A DNA stretch of 64,000 bases, from the NCBI RefSeq assembly GCF_008370345.1, contig NZ_VTUU01000005.1, positions 224,374 to 288,373 on the forward strand, in the 5' to 3' direction. This stretch comes from Marinobacter salinexigens (GTDB taxonomy: Bacteria; Pseudomonadota; Gammaproteobacteria; Pseudomonadales; Oleiphilaceae). Numbering within the stretch: position 1 is the first letter of the stretch; each line of letters starts with the position of its first letter. Both the position numbers and the translations under genes were made by a program. The notes under the pieces were generated by a model, which saw only the letters and a list, made by a program, of their open reading frames with translations, was not told the origin of the DNA and did no database searches. This document shows positions 7,641-17,323 of this stretch, one piece after another.

Positions 7641-10181
7641 ATGGTTTCCAGGAAGAAAAATATCAAGGACCCGCACGCCAGTCGTGAGGCCCAGAAGTAC
7701 GACAATCCAATCCAGAGCCGGGAATTCATTCTTGCGCATCTGAAGGAGCGGGGAGCTCCTGCCACTCATGAAACACTGTGCTCGGAGCTCGGGCAATCAT
7801 CGGCCGATGGCATTGAGGCCCTCCGTCGACGTCTGATCGCCATGTGCCGCGACGGCCAGCTTATTTGTAACCGGCGTGGGGCCTACCTTCCTATAGAAGA
7901 AGCCGATCTGGTGACCGGGAAAATTCTGGGTCACAAGGACGGATTTGGTTTTCTGGTGCCGGATGATGGCGGCTCGGATCTGTTCCTGACGGCGCGGCAG
8001 ATGCGTCAGGTGTTTCATGGCGACAGGGCGGCAGCGCGAGTTGACCGTGTTGATGACCGTGGTCGGCGGGAAGGTGTGATTGTCGAGGTGCTTGAGCATC
8101 GTACTCATCAGACGGTGGGGCGCCTCTTCAAGGAAAGTGGTATTGCTTTTGTTGTGCCGGAAAACGCCCGCATTAATCACGAAGTGCTGGTTCCCGATGA
8201 GCACATTGGCGAGGCCCGGCACGGTCAGTACGTTGTGGTTGATATCCTCAAGCAGCCGACCATTCGCACCCAGCCTACCGGTCGGGTTGTTGAGGTCCTT
8301 GGCGAGCATATGGCGCCGGGGATGGAGATTGATGTTGCGATTCGCTCCTACGATATCCCCCACAGCTGGCCGACCGCCGTGGGTGAGCAGGCTGCGGCCA
8401 TTCCGGAAGAAGTGGAAGAGAAAGACAAGGCCAACCGGGTAGATATCCGGGACCTGCCTCTGGTGACGATTGATGGTGAAACCGCCCGGGATTTTGATGA
8501 TGCTATCTACTGTGAAGCACGTCCCCGTGGAGGCTATCGTCTGGTGGTGGCCATCGCTGATGTTTCCCATTATGTGCGGCCGGGTTCGCCACTGGATGAA
8601 GAGGCGATCCAGCGGGGTAACTCCGTTTACTTCCCGGATCACGTGGTGCCGATGCTTCCGGAGAAACTCTCCAATGGCCTGTGTTCCCTGAATCCTGAGG
8701 TTGACCGGCTGTGTATGGTTGCCGATATGACCATCAGTGCGGCGGGCAATATCAGCGGTTACACCTTCTATCAGGCGGTCATGCGCAGTCATGCCCGGCT
8801 GACTTACACCAAAGTCAGCGACATGCTGGAGCGCCCGGATTCAGAGCCGGGTTATCGGCTGTCAGCGCAGTACGCGGATTTGTTGCCGCACCTGCATGAC
8901 CTTTATGCACTGTATAAAGTGTTGCGGAAGGCCCGTACTGAGCGTGGTGCTATCGACTTTGAAACCACGGAAACCCGGATTGTCTTTGACGCCGAGCGCA
9001 AGATCGAAGAGATCGTGCCGGTACACCGTAACGATGCACACAAAATCGTCGAAGAGTGCATGTTGTGCGCAAACGTTGCAACGGCAAGGTTCCTCAAGAA
9101 GCACAAGGTTCCTGCGCTTTACCGTGTTCATGAAGGGCCTTCGGAAGAGCGCCTGAAGGCTGTGCGTCTGTTCCTCGGTGAGCTTGGCTTGCAGTTGGGT
9201 GGTGGTGATAAGCCTTCTTCAGCGGATTACCAAGCGCTGTTGGCGCAGGTGGCTGATCGCCCGGATGCCAATGTGATCCAGACGGTTATGCTGCGTTCCC
9301 TGAGTCAGGCGGTATACAGCCCTGAACAGACTGGGCATTTCGGTCTCGGGTTTGCCAGCTATACCCACTTTACGTCACCGATCCGGAGATATCCGGACCT
9401 GATTGTTCATCGGGCGATCAAGTCCCGGATTCATAATCCGGATGTGAATAAAGATGTGATCACACCCGATGTGGTTGATCCTGAGCTGGCGGAGTATCCA
9501 TACGACCACGCTCGTATGGAGCAGCTCGGCGAGCATGCATCCATGACTGAGCGCCGGGCTGATGACGCGACCCGCGATGTTATGGCCTGGCTCAAGTGTG
9601 AGTTCCTGAAAGATCACGTTGGTGATGAATTTGATGGCGTGATTGCGGCTGTCGTGCCGTTTGGCTTCTTTGTGGAGTTGGCCGACGTCTATATAGAAGG
9701 CCTTGTGCACGTCTCGACTCTGAGTGGCGATTACTTCCACCACGATGCGGCCAAGCATCGCCTGATTGGTGAGCGCACGGCGGTGAGCTTCCGTCTGGGA
9801 GATGAGGTTCGGGTCCGGGTGGTTCGGGTGGATCTCGAAGATCGCAAAATAGACCTGGAGCTGATCAGCACGCCGAAGCGCCGTAAAGCTGATCTGGCAT
9901 CGCTCGAAGTGTCCCGGGAAGATAAGCGTGCCCGGGGTGGAAAGCGTGGTGGCAGCGATAAATCGGCGCGCGGCAAGGCAGGTAAGGGCGGCAAGAAACC
10001 CGGGAAAAGCGGCAGCGCAAAGGCCGGTAAGAAGGCTGGTGGCGCTAAATCTGGAAAGCCCGGAAGTGCCAAAGCGCAGTTGGTTGCTGAGGCTGCGCGA
10101 GAAGCAGCTAAAAAGCAGAAGAAGGGTGGCAAGGCCGCCGAGGGTAAGAAACCGCGCAAGCGCCCGGTATCCGGTAAATAA
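7641..10181 (+). CDS. rnr: Ribonuclease R
   Basis: An 846-residue RNase II/R-family 3'-5' exoribonuclease that degrades structured RNA, including rRNA and tmRNA-linked mRNAs. Order: N-terminal HTH (~20-90), two cold-shock domains, the RNB catalytic domain with its DFDDAIY acidic cluster (~280), and an S1 domain (~640-725). The tail after ~735 is very rich in Lys, Gly, Ala and Ser, as in basic RNase R tails that help unwind RNA. ATG 7641 has AAGGA 6 nt upstream and is preferred to ATG 7623. rlmB follows 15 nt later, the common rnr-rlmB operon. Confidence 0.97.
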   Translation: MVSRKKNIKDPHASREAQKYDNPIQSREFILAHLKERGAPATHETLCSELGQSSADGIEALRRRLIAMCRDGQLICNRRGAYLPIEEADLVTGKILGHKDGFGFLVPDDGGSDLFLTARQMRQVFHGDRAAARVDRVDDRGRREGVIVEVLEHRTHQTVGRLFKESGIAFVVPENARINHEVLVPDEHIGEARHGQYVVVDILKQPTIRTQPTGRVVEVLGEHMAPGMEIDVAIRSYDIPHSWPTAVGEQAAAIPEEVEEKDKANRVDIRDLPLVTIDGETARDFDDAIYCEARPRGGYRLVVAIADVSHYVRPGSPLDEEAIQRGNSVYFPDHVVPMLPEKLSNGLCSLNPEVDRLCMVADMTISAAGNISGYTFYQAVMRSHARLTYTKVSDMLERPDSEPGYRLSAQYADLLPHLHDLYALYKVLRKARTERGAIDFETTETRIVFDAERKIEEIVPVHRNDAHKIVEECMLCANVATARFLKKHKVPALYRVHEGPSEERLKAVRLFLGELGLQLGGGDKPSSADYQALLAQVADRPDANVIQTVMLRSLSQAVYSPEQTGHFGLGFASYTHFTSPIRRYPDLIVHRAIKSRIHNPDVNKDVITPDVVDPELAEYPYDHARMEQLGEHASMTERRADDATRDVMAWLKCEFLKDHVGDEFDGVIAAVVPFGFFVELADVYIEGLVHVSTLSGDYFHHDAAKHRLIGERTAVSFRLGDEVRVRVVRVDLEDRKIDLELISTPKRRKADLASLEVSREDKRARGGKRGGSDKSARGKAGKGGKKPGKSGSAKAGKKAGGAKSGKPGSAKAQLVAEAAREAAKKQKKGGKAAEGKKPRKRPVSGK

Positions 10182-10196
10182 CAGGAAATAGTCTAC

Positions 10197-10934
10197 GTGT
10201 CTGGTGAGTTTGTTTTTGGTTGGCACGCGGTTGAGGCTGTTCTCAAGCGCGAGCCTGAGCGTTTGCAGCAGGTCTGGATTCAGACCGGCAGGCAGGATAA
10301 GCGGGTTAACCGGTTTACCGAGGCTCTGGATGAGCTGGGTGTTCGCTGGAAGGTTGTTCATCGGCGGGAGCTGGACGAGCGGGTTTCGGGTGTTCATCAG
10401 GGCATCGTGGCCGCCGTTAGTGAAAGCCGGGAGTGGACCGAGGGTGATTTGCTGTCACAGCTGGCGGCCAGCGATAAGCCGCCGTTCCTGCTGGTACTTG
10501 ACGGTGTAACTGATCCCCACAACCTGGGCGCCTGTATGAGGACCGCCGATGCGGTTGGCGTTCAGGCTGTGATTGTGCCGAAGGACAAATCCGCTTCGCT
10601 GACGCCGGTCGCTCGCAAGGTGGCCTGTGGTGCGGCGGAAACGGTGCCTTTCGTTCGGGTGACAAATCTGGCGCGTTTTCTTCGTACCCTGAAGGATGAG
10701 GGTGTCTGGTTGATCGGTACCGCTGGTGAAGCGGATGGCACGTTATACCAGGCTGATTTTAAAGGCCCGGTTGCCCTGGTGATGGGCGCCGAGGGGAAGG
10801 GGATGCGCCGCCTTACCCGTGAACATTGTGATCAATTGATCAATATTCCGATGCTCGGGCATGTGGACAGTCTTAACGTGTCTGTGGCCACCGGCGTTTG
10901 TCTTTACGAGGCTTTGCGCCAGCGACTTGGTTAA
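10197..10934 (+). CDS. rlmB: 23S rRNA (Gm2251) 2'-O-methyltransferase
   Basis: A 245-residue SpoU/TrmH-family (SPOUT) methyltransferase for G2251 in the peptidyl-transferase loop. The N-terminal L30e-like substrate domain begins GEFVFGWHAVEAVL. The knotted AdoMet domain shows motif 1 (DPHNLGACMRTADAVG), motif 2 (VMGAEGKGMRRL) and motif 3 (DSLNVSVATGVCLYEALRQR). The start is GTG with AGGA upstream. Cotranscribed with rnr and closed by the terminator at 10970. Confidence 0.96.
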   Translation: MSGEFVFGWHAVEAVLKREPERLQQVWIQTGRQDKRVNRFTEALDELGVRWKVVHRRELDERVSGVHQGIVAAVSESREWTEGDLLSQLAASDKPPFLLVLDGVTDPHNLGACMRTADAVGVQAVIVPKDKSASLTPVARKVACGAAETVPFVRVTNLARFLRTLKDEGVWLIGTAGEADGTLYQADFKGPVALVMGAEGKGMRRLTREHCDQLINIPMLGHVDSLNVSVATGVCLYEALRQRLG

Positions 10935-10969
10935 TGCTTGCGCAGAAGCTGCTGTGCGCATAGAATATG

Positions 10970-10998
10970 CCACCCCTTTTTTATAGGGGTGGTTTTTT
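10970..10998 (+). terminator. Intrinsic terminator of rnr-rlmB
   Basis: The stem CCACCCCT/AGGGGTGG is followed by T6. It separates rnr-rlmB from the ribosomal-protein operon. Confidence 0.9.
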
Positions 10999-11176
10999 AT
11001 TGCCTGGATAACAGGCGGAAAGCCTTGCTTTTGATCAAGCCTTTCTCGTAAAGCCTTAATGATAAAGCAAAAAAAGAAACTGGCAGCTTCGGCTGCTTAC
11101 TCCTTGCTTTCACGTTTGGCGGGTGGGGTTTTTCCATTCGTTGAATAGAAAGCTGTTTAAACCGTAGGGAGAACTC
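10999..11176 (+). promoter_or_regulatory. rpsF leader/promoter region
   Basis: A 178-bp non-coding stretch before rpsF that must hold the operon promoter. A GGCAGC-TTCG-GCTGC hairpin with a stable UUCG loop (11082-11096) lies in it. S6:S18 leader control is known in other bacteria, but I could not identify its signature CCG bulge. No clean -35/-10 pair stands out. Confidence 0.35.
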
Positions 11177-11593
11177 ATGCGTCACTACGAAATCGTATTC
11201 ATGGTACACCCGGATCAGAGCGAGCAGGTGCCCGCGATGATCGAGCGTTATACCAGCGTCATCACTGAAGATGGCGGTCAGGTACATCGCCTGGAAGATT
11301 GGGGCCGTCGTCACCTGGCTTACCCGATCAACAAGATCCACAAGGCTCACTACGTGCTGATGAACGTTGAATGTTCACAGGCTGCGATGGACGAGCTGAC
11401 TCACAACTTCCGGTTCAACGATGCCATCATCCGTGACCTGATCCTGCGTCGCGATGAGGCTGTTACCGATCTGTCTCCGATGAAAGCTGCTGAGTCCCGT
11501 GAGGACCGTCGTTCCGGCGGAGATGAGCGTCCGCGCCGTGCTGCAGAATCTGATTCTGCACCGAAGGCCGCTTCCCAGGACGAAGAAGAGTAA
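11177..11593 (+). CDS. rpsF: 30S ribosomal protein S6
   Basis: A 138-residue S6 that binds S18 on the platform of the 30S subunit. The N-terminal ~95 residues are canonical ([35 protein letters not shown]). The tail is charged and low-complexity, rich in Glu, Arg, Ser and Ala, and ends in QDEEE. In E. coli, RimK adds glutamates to the S6 C terminus; a rimK homologue is present at 45188, so the tail is a plausible substrate. GGGAG precedes the ATG. First gene of rpsF-rpsR-DUF2232-rplI. Confidence 0.97.
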   Translation: MRHYEIVFMVHPDQSEQVPAMIERYTSVITEDGGQVHRLEDWGRRHLAYPINKIHKAHYVLMNVECSQAAMDELTHNFRFNDAIIRDLILRRDEAVTDLSPMKAAESREDRRSGGDERPRRAAESDSAPKAASQDEEE

Positions 11594-11617
11594 TTAACCG
11601 GAGTTGAGGAGTTAGAT

Positions 11618-11848
11618 ATGGCTCGTTTTTTCAGACGTCGTAAGTTCTGTCGCTTCACGGCAGAAGGTGTTCGCGAGATCGATTACAAAGATCTGGACAC
11701 CCTGAAAGGCTACATCACTGAAACCGGCAAGATCGTGCCTAGCCGCATCACCGGCACCAAAGCACGTTATCAGCGTCAGCTGGCTACCGCTATCAAGCGT
11801 GCCCGCTACCTGGCACTGCTGCCGTACTCGGACAGCCACGACAACTAA
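11618..11848 (+). CDS. rpsR: 30S ribosomal protein S18
   Basis: A 76-residue S18 that pairs with S6 and binds 16S rRNA. The family pattern is plain: [18 protein letters not shown] at the start, then [23 protein letters not shown] and [19 protein letters not shown] lies before the ATG, and the gene follows rpsF by 24 nt. Confidence 0.98.
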   Translation: MARFFRRRKFCRFTAEGVREIDYKDLDTLKGYITETGKIVPSRITGTKARYQRQLATAIKRARYLALLPYSDSHDN

Positions 11849-11874
11849 GTTACAGATAAACAGGATTTGGGACC

Positions 11875-12741
11875 ATGCGTGCACTGGCTCAGTACGTAAT
11901 GCGCGGTCCCCTGCAGGCCAGCGGGGTAGCCGCAGTAACAACTGCTTTACCTTTGCTGTTCTGGATTGGCGCAGCGGTTGTCGGCCTGGTTATTCTCAGG
12001 CTTGGCATCAGTCAGGGGTTGAATATTGGCCTCTGGGCATTGCTTCCGGCACTGGGCTGGAGTTGGTTCGGGCATGACCCCACCGCTCTGGCTGTGTTGC
12101 TCCAGGTGATGTTGATGGCGTCTTTACTCAGAACCACGCTGTCCTGGGAAAGAGCCCTTCTCGGAGGGAGCTTTCTGGCCATCGTCACAGGGCTGATGTT
12201 GCCTGTGGTGTATCCCGGTTTGCTGGATGATCTCGTCCAGGCCGGGGTCAGTTTCTACCATCAGTACAATGCTGAAGTGGCCCAGACGCTCGGGAGTGAT
12301 CTTGAGCAGGTTATAAGGGACACAATGAATGCCAGCATGGCCGGGACGTATCTGGCTACTGGTATCGGCATGACAATGCTTGCCCGGGCGTGGCAGGCGG
12401 GGCTTTATAACCCCGGCGGATTCCGTAAGGAATTCCACGCTCTGAAGCTATCACCGGTTGTTGCGGTGGTTTGCGGGGTCACCATGGTGATTGGTCCGGT
12501 ACTCGGGCTGAATTCCATGCTGTTGGCCTGGGCTGCGGGAACACCGTTGTTCCTGGCGAGTATTGCTCTTGTGCACGGCGTTGTCGGGAGGAGAAATCTG
12601 AGTGGCCAATGGCTGGTGCTGTTTTACATTGCGCTGGTATTGATGGGTCCAACCCTGATGATTCTGTTAGTGGTTCTGGCTTTTGTGGATAGCTGGCTGG
12701 ATATCCGGAGGCGGATAAAGCCTGCCGGGCCGGCTGAATAA
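11875..12741 (+). CDS. DUF2232 membrane protein
   Basis: A 288-residue integral inner-membrane protein with about eight hydrophobic segments, ending in a short basic tail ([12 protein letters not shown]). It fits the DUF2232/YybS-like family, which is often found between rpsR and rplI in pseudomonad relatives. Function is not established; the S-component-like fold suggested for the family is general knowledge and not visible here. It lies within the ribosomal operon with 26-nt and 20-nt gaps, so it is cotranscribed. Confidence 0.75.
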   Translation: MRALAQYVMRGPLQASGVAAVTTALPLLFWIGAAVVGLVILRLGISQGLNIGLWALLPALGWSWFGHDPTALAVLLQVMLMASLLRTTLSWERALLGGSFLAIVTGLMLPVVYPGLLDDLVQAGVSFYHQYNAEVAQTLGSDLEQVIRDTMNASMAGTYLATGIGMTMLARAWQAGLYNPGGFRKEFHALKLSPVVAVVCGVTMVIGPVLGLNSMLLAWAAGTPLFLASIALVHGVVGRRNLSGQWLVLFYIALVLMGPTLMILLVVLAFVDSWLDIRRRIKPAGPAE

Positions 12742-12761
12742 AGCACGAAGAGGTTAACGAG

Positions 12762-13208
12762 ATGGAAGTTATTCTGCTCGAGAAAGTTGCAAACCTTGGT
12801 TCGCTGGGCGACAAGGTAAAGGTTAAGGCCGGTTACGGTCGTAATTTCCTGCTTCCTTATGGCAAGGCTGTTCCTGCTACTGAAGCAAACCTGAAGGCGT
12901 TCGAAGAGCGTCGCGCTGAACTGGAAAAAGCAGCAGCTGACAAGCTGTCTACTGCCCAGGCACGCGCTGAAAGTCTGGAAGGTGCTTCCTTCACCATCAC
13001 TTCCAAAGCTGGTGATGAAGGTAAGCTGTTCGGTTCTATCGGTGTTCGTGACATCGCTGATGCGATCACTGCTGCTGGTACCGAAGTAGAGAAGAGCGAA
13101 GTTCGTCTGCCGGAAGGCCCGATCCGTGTGACCGGTGAATTCGACATCGAACTGCAGCTGCACTCTGATGTAGTTGTAACGGTCAAGCTGGCAGTTGTTG
13201 CAGAGTAA
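12762..13208 (+). CDS. rplI: 50S ribosomal protein L9
   Basis: A 148-residue L9, a two-domain protein joined by a long helix, sitting at the base of the L1 stalk and helping reading-frame maintenance. The N-domain shows [19 protein letters not shown] and [16 protein letters not shown]. The connecting helix (~42-75) and the C-domain with [12 protein letters not shown] are intact. A GAGG site precedes the ATG. It ends the ribosomal-protein cluster, followed by a hairpin. Confidence 0.98.
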   Translation: MEVILLEKVANLGSLGDKVKVKAGYGRNFLLPYGKAVPATEANLKAFEERRAELEKAAADKLSTAQARAESLEGASFTITSKAGDEGKLFGSIGVRDIADAITAAGTEVEKSEVRLPEGPIRVTGEFDIELQLHSDVVVTVKLAVVAE

Positions 13209-13262
13209 TTCTTTGCGATAATCTGCCCGGCCGGGCTCCAATGCCTGGCCAGGCTTGATTGA

Positions 13263-13297
13263 AACGGGCCCGAACCGGAGACGGTTTCGGGCCCGTT
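13263..13297 (+). terminator. Probable terminator after rplI
   Basis: The stem is AACGGGCCCGAA-CCG / CGG-TTTCGGGCCCGTT with one bulge and a GAGA loop, followed by GCTTTCT. The stem is strong but the U tract is weak, so dnaB may receive some readthrough. Confidence 0.65.
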
Positions 13298-13385
13298 GCT
13301 TTCTGGTATTCTAGTAATCCTCTCCCATTACCGGATTGATCCTCGTAAACTGTGTGATCCGTGGTGTCCAGCTGAAGATGTATTT

Positions 13386-14792
13386 ATGGCCAATCCTAAC
13401 CTGAAACCTGCCAGTACCGATCTTGAGACCAGTCGTATCAAGGTGCCTCCCCATTCTGTCGAAGCGGAGCAGGCGGTTCTGGGGGGGCTGATGCTTGATA
13501 ATCGCCGCTTTGATGAAATCTCAGAGATGATTTCAGCGGCAGACTTCTATCGTCAGGATCACCGCCTTATTTTTGGTGCGGTTGAGCGTTTGGCCAGTGA
13601 AAGTGAGCCGCTGGATGTCGTTACCCTGGCCGAGTTCCTGGAGCGTGCCGGAGATATCGAGGATGCCGGTGGGTTGTCTTACCTGGCCGAGCTTGCCGAG
13701 AAAACGCCTGGCGCTGCCAACATCCGGGCCTACGCTGATATTGTTCGAGAGCGTTCCATTCTCCGCCAGTTGGTGGAAGTGTCTGGCACTATCACCGATT
13801 CCGCGTTCAATCCCCAGGGGCGGACCAGTAACGAAATACTGGATGAGGCCGAACGTAACGTATTCCAGATCGCCGAGTCTCGCGTCAAGGAAGGCTCCGG
13901 CCCGCAGGCGATCAACCCGATCCTTACCAAGACTCTGAGCCGGATTGAAGAGCTGTTTGAATCCGGCGAATCGAATACCGGTCTGACAACCGGCTTCCGG
14001 GATCTGGATGACATGACCTCCGGTATGCAGCCATCCGACCTGATCATTGTGGCAGGCCGCCCCTCGATGGGTAAGACCACCTTCGCCATGAACCTGGTGG
14101 AGAACTCGTTGATCAGCAGTGGGCAGCCGGTTCTGGTATTCAGTATGGAGATGCCCGCCGATTCACTGGCCATGCGTATGCTGTCGTCCCTGGGTCGGAT
14201 TGATCAGACCAAGGTCCGGAGCGGCAAACTCGAAGAAGACGACTGGCCGAGGCTGACGTCTGCCGTGAGCCTGCTCAAAGACAAGCCGCTTTATATTGAT
14301 GACACCCCGGGGCTGAGCCCGACAGAAATGCGCTCCCGGGCCCGGCGAATTGCCCGGGAAAATGACGGGAAAATCGGCATGATCATGGTGGATTACCTCC
14401 AGTTGATGCGGGTTCCGGGAAACACCGAGGGCCGTACCGCTGAGATCTCTGAAATTTCGCGGTCTCTGAAAGGGATAGCGAAAGAGCTCAGTTGCCCGGT
14501 GGTGGCTCTTTCCCAGTTGAACCGGAGTCTTGAGCAACGCCCCAACAAACGGCCGGTCAACTCAGACCTTCGTGAATCCGGTGCGATCGAGCAGGACGCG
14601 GACGTCATCATGTTCGTCTACCGGGATGAGGTCTACAACGAAGACTCGCCGGATAAGGGCGTAGCCGAAATCATTATCGGTAAACAGCGGAACGGTCCAA
14701 TCGGTACCTGTCGCCTCGCCTTTATCGGTAAATACACCAAGTTCGAAGATCTCGCCCATGGAGATTATGGCGACTACGGCGGGGACTATTGA
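13386..14792 (+). CDS. dnaB: Replicative DNA helicase DnaB
   Basis: A 468-residue hexameric 5'-3' helicase of the replication fork. The N-terminal primase-binding domain begins VPPHSVEAEQAVLGGLMLD. The RecA-like motor shows Walker A GRPSMGKTTFAMNL (~225), a VFSMEMPAD motif, Walker B MIMVDYLQLM, and a DLRESGAIEQDADVIMF arginine-finger region. No intein interrupts it. ATG 13386 (MANPNLKPAS) is chosen; upstream in-frame codons back to 13296 lie in the terminator region. Its stop overlaps the alr start by one base. Confidence 0.97.
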   Translation: MANPNLKPASTDLETSRIKVPPHSVEAEQAVLGGLMLDNRRFDEISEMISAADFYRQDHRLIFGAVERLASESEPLDVVTLAEFLERAGDIEDAGGLSYLAELAEKTPGAANIRAYADIVRERSILRQLVEVSGTITDSAFNPQGRTSNEILDEAERNVFQIAESRVKEGSGPQAINPILTKTLSRIEELFESGESNTGLTTGFRDLDDMTSGMQPSDLIIVAGRPSMGKTTFAMNLVENSLISSGQPVLVFSMEMPADSLAMRMLSSLGRIDQTKVRSGKLEEDDWPRLTSAVSLLKDKPLYIDDTPGLSPTEMRSRARRIARENDGKIGMIMVDYLQLMRVPGNTEGRTAEISEISRSLKGIAKELSCPVVALSQLNRSLEQRPNKRPVNSDLRESGAIEQDADVIMFVYRDEVYNEDSPDKGVAEIIIGKQRNGPIGTCRLAFIGKYTKFEDLAHGDYGDYGGDY

Positions 14793-15868
14793 TGCCCCGT
14801 AGTACCGTCGCTCGCATCGACCTGCGTGCCTTGCAGCACAATTACCGGATGGCTTGCGAATTAGCTGGCAGTGCCCGGGCTGTGGCTGTGGTCAAAGCTG
14901 ACGGCTATGGCCATGGTATTCGTGAAATTGCCGGTGCACTGGCACCGGAAGCTCCGAAGTTCGCGGTAGCCTGTATTGAAGAGGCGCTGGCCATTCGGGG
15001 CGCGGGTATCCGTCAGCCTGTTAAATTGTTGCAGGGCGTTCATTCCAGTGAGGACCTGAAAGACTGCTATCGCCATGAATTCGAGCCAGTCCTGCATTCA
15101 GAGCAGCAGCTTGAATGGCTGGCGCGTTGCCCGGCGCCCCCTGCGTTCTGGCTGAAGGTCAATTCGGGCATGAACAGGTTAGGTTTCCTGCCCGCGGATC
15201 TCCACGATGTGGTTGATCGTTTGACCGCCATGGGTGCCCGTCCGCAGTTGCAGGGTTTTGTGACTCATTTTGCCTGCGCTGATGACCCCGAAAGCCCGAT
15301 GACCGAGAGGCAGACAGCCTGCTTTGAAGAGGCAACGGCTGGCTGGCCCGAACTGCAGAAAAGTATCGGAAATTCTGCGGCTCACTTCCGTGCCGGCCAG
15401 AAACTCTTTGACTGGAGTCGGCCGGGAATCATGCTGTATGGCGGCTCGCCGTTACTGGGAAAGACCGGTCCTGAGCTGGGCCTGAGGCCGGTTATGACCC
15501 TTGAAGCTCCGCTTATCACCAGGCGTACCGTTCGTGCCGGGGAGTCTGTGGGGTACGGTGCAGGCTGGGTAGCCGAGCGTGATACCATCATGGGAATGGT
15601 GGCCATCGGGTATGGTGACGGCTACCCCCGGCACGCGGGGACCGGTACGCCAGCGGCAGTGAACGGCCAGCGTATCCGTCTGATCGGTCGGGTTTCCATG
15701 GACATGCTGGCGGTGGATCTGACATCAGCTCCTGATACCGCCGTCGGCGACCGGGTCGAACTCTGGGGCCAGACGGTCGGCGTTGACGAAGTTGCCCGGT
15801 GCGCTGGTACCATCTCCTATGAGTTGCTGACCGGTATAACGGCCCGGGTTGTCCGGGAATACCGCTAG
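14792..15868 (+). CDS. alr: Alanine racemase
   Basis: A 358-residue PLP-dependent racemase making D-alanine for peptidoglycan. Seen: the PLP lysine in VVKADGYGHG (~34), the substrate-side VNSGMNRLGF, VGYGAGWVAERD with the second-subunit Tyr, and GRVSMDMLAVDLT. TGATG joins it to dnaB, so translation is coupled. dnaB-alr adjacency is common in gammaproteobacteria. A TTG at 14789 is in frame but is not needed. Confidence 0.96.
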   Translation: MPRSTVARIDLRALQHNYRMACELAGSARAVAVVKADGYGHGIREIAGALAPEAPKFAVACIEEALAIRGAGIRQPVKLLQGVHSSEDLKDCYRHEFEPVLHSEQQLEWLARCPAPPAFWLKVNSGMNRLGFLPADLHDVVDRLTAMGARPQLQGFVTHFACADDPESPMTERQTACFEEATAGWPELQKSIGNSAAHFRAGQKLFDWSRPGIMLYGGSPLLGKTGPELGLRPVMTLEAPLITRRTVRAGESVGYGAGWVAERDTIMGMVAIGYGDGYPRHAGTGTPAAVNGQRIRLIGRVSMDMLAVDLTSAPDTAVGDRVELWGQTVGVDEVARCAGTISYELLTGITARVVREYR

Positions 15869-15894
15869 GGATACCGGCCAGACGGGAGTTTGCG

Positions 15895-16251
15895 TCAGGC
15901 AGCCTCTGGTTCGTGGATGATCTCCTCGATAAAATCGAGAATGGATGCCAGGCTCCGGTCGTCCAGCTTCTTGAGTACTTTGTGAACAACCATTTTGCTG
16001 CCCTTGAGCATACTGCCGATACCCACCTTTGCCATGCCCATCATCATGCTACTGGCATTCAGGCGGCGAAGAGGTTCCAGGAAGAAAAAGTCGAGGCCTT
16101 CTTCGGTCATATCGACAATCAGATTGAACAGTTTATCAATCGCTTCTTTGTCGGCTTTGCCACGTTGGCGTAGTTCTCCTACGGTGTAAAGGGCGCGGGT
16201 GCGGAGCTCGTCGGGAATCGGCGCCACAATGTGGCTCTGTTGTTTCAGCAT
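15895..16251 (-). CDS. Conserved hypothetical helical protein
   Basis: A 118-residue protein I do not recognise. It is predicted soluble and mostly helical, with an amphipathic middle (LFNLIVDMTEEGLDFFFLEPL) and a Met-rich stretch (SSMMMGMAKVGIGSMLKG) near 70-85. ATG 16251 with AGGA upstream is preferred over an in-frame start at 16353. It stands alone, convergent with alr 26 bp away. No function can be proposed. Confidence 0.6.
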   Translation of the reverse strand: MLKQQSHIVAPIPDELRTRALYTVGELRQRGKADKEAIDKLFNLIVDMTEEGLDFFFLEPLRRLNASSMMMGMAKVGIGSMLKGSKMVVHKVLKKLDDRSLASILDFIEEIIHEPEAA

Positions 16252-16413
16252 GTCGGTTCCTGTTGTTGTATGCTCTTGAAAAAAGTACGCCGGGTATGTG
16301 AACCAGCGGTTAACGTTGTACGTCATTTTTAGGTATGACGGGATTGAAACCATTGGCCTGAGCGATTCGGGCCGCCCGTCACATCAGTAATATTCTGGAG
16401 GCGATGAATCCTC

Positions 16414-17292
16414 GTGCATGTGCTTGTTGTCCATGATTACGGCCCTTTGGGAAAAATCCTGCTGGAGAAACTTCGGGAGACGCATTTGCAGGTCAGCCCG
16501 TTGTTGGTGAGCGACCCTGCCAGTGCTGATCTCAATGCCCTGGAGAACTGGATTCCGGAAGATACGGACCTGATTGTTAATGCCCTCTGGCTGTCTGACC
16601 CGGAAGTGGCTGAGAAAGACCCGGAGCGCACGCATAAGGCTGCGTTTTCCTTGCCGGTCGCGATCGCCGAATATGCCCGTGACCGTGATATGGCGCTGTT
16701 TCAGCTGTCCTCTTGCTACGTATTTGATGGCCGCAAGCAAAGTGGGTACATCACGTCCAATCCCGGTCAGCCCGTCAACGAGCTGGGTAACTGGCAGTGG
16801 GAGTGTGAACAGGCACTGCGAACCTTGCTGCCAAGGCATATTGTTTTGCGAACCGGGTGGGGGCTGGCCCGTTTTATCCGGAAGGTTCAGAGAAGTACCG
16901 CCACTCAGGAAGTCCTGTCGCTACCGGGGCGCTGTCGCGGGCAACCGGTGACCGTGCGTGACCTGGCTCGGGTGATGACTGCAGTCGTGCTTCAGTTGGA
17001 CTGTGGGGCTGAGGTCTGGGGTACTTACCAGTATGCTGGTGCGGAAGAGATCAATCTCTATGAGCTGGGGCTGGCGATTGCCGGCTTGCCAGGCATTCCC
17101 GAGGATATTCGGGTGGTGGATGATGTGCCTGATTGGGGGCATCTGGAGCCGGTGAACACCACGATGGTCTGCACCAAGATCCGTAACACCTTCGGTATCA
17201 AGCAGCAGCCGTGGCGTTCAGGATTGGTGGATGAGCTCGGGATGCTCAAGCTGCCGGATGAAAAGGGTGTTGAGAAGGCGCCGGCCGAGTGA
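16414..17292 (+). CDS. RmlD-like NAD(P)-dependent reductase/epimerase
   Basis: A 292-residue Rossmann protein related to dTDP-4-dehydrorhamnose reductase (RmlD)/extended SDR enzymes. The order is that of the family: N-terminal beta-alpha (MHVLVVHDYGPLGKIL), FQLSSCYVFDG (the S-T/S-YVFDG motif), a W-x-x-E region where YxxxK would lie, and VLRTGWGLA. The nucleotide glycine motif is degenerate and the catalytic Tyr-x3-Lys is replaced by NWQWECEQ, so catalysis is uncertain. Start GTG 16414, with GGAGG 12 nt away. No sugar-nucleotide genes are nearby. Convergent with anr. Confidence 0.7.
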   Translation: MHVLVVHDYGPLGKILLEKLRETHLQVSPLLVSDPASADLNALENWIPEDTDLIVNALWLSDPEVAEKDPERTHKAAFSLPVAIAEYARDRDMALFQLSSCYVFDGRKQSGYITSNPGQPVNELGNWQWECEQALRTLLPRHIVLRTGWGLARFIRKVQRSTATQEVLSLPGRCRGQPVTVRDLARVMTAVVLQLDCGAEVWGTYQYAGAEEINLYELGLAIAGLPGIPEDIRVVDDVPDWGHLEPVNTTMVCTKIRNTFGIKQQPWRSGLVDELGMLKLPDEKGVEKAPAE

Positions 17293-17323
17293 AAGGCCGG
17301 CTCAGATAATTGCGGGGTGGCCG

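Noticed and set aside
9375..10397. 340-codon minus-strand frame opposite rnr/rlmB (and 7797-8792 likewise)
   Set aside because: Antisense shadow of a GC-rich gene with clear sense-strand homology; no ribosome site or family.
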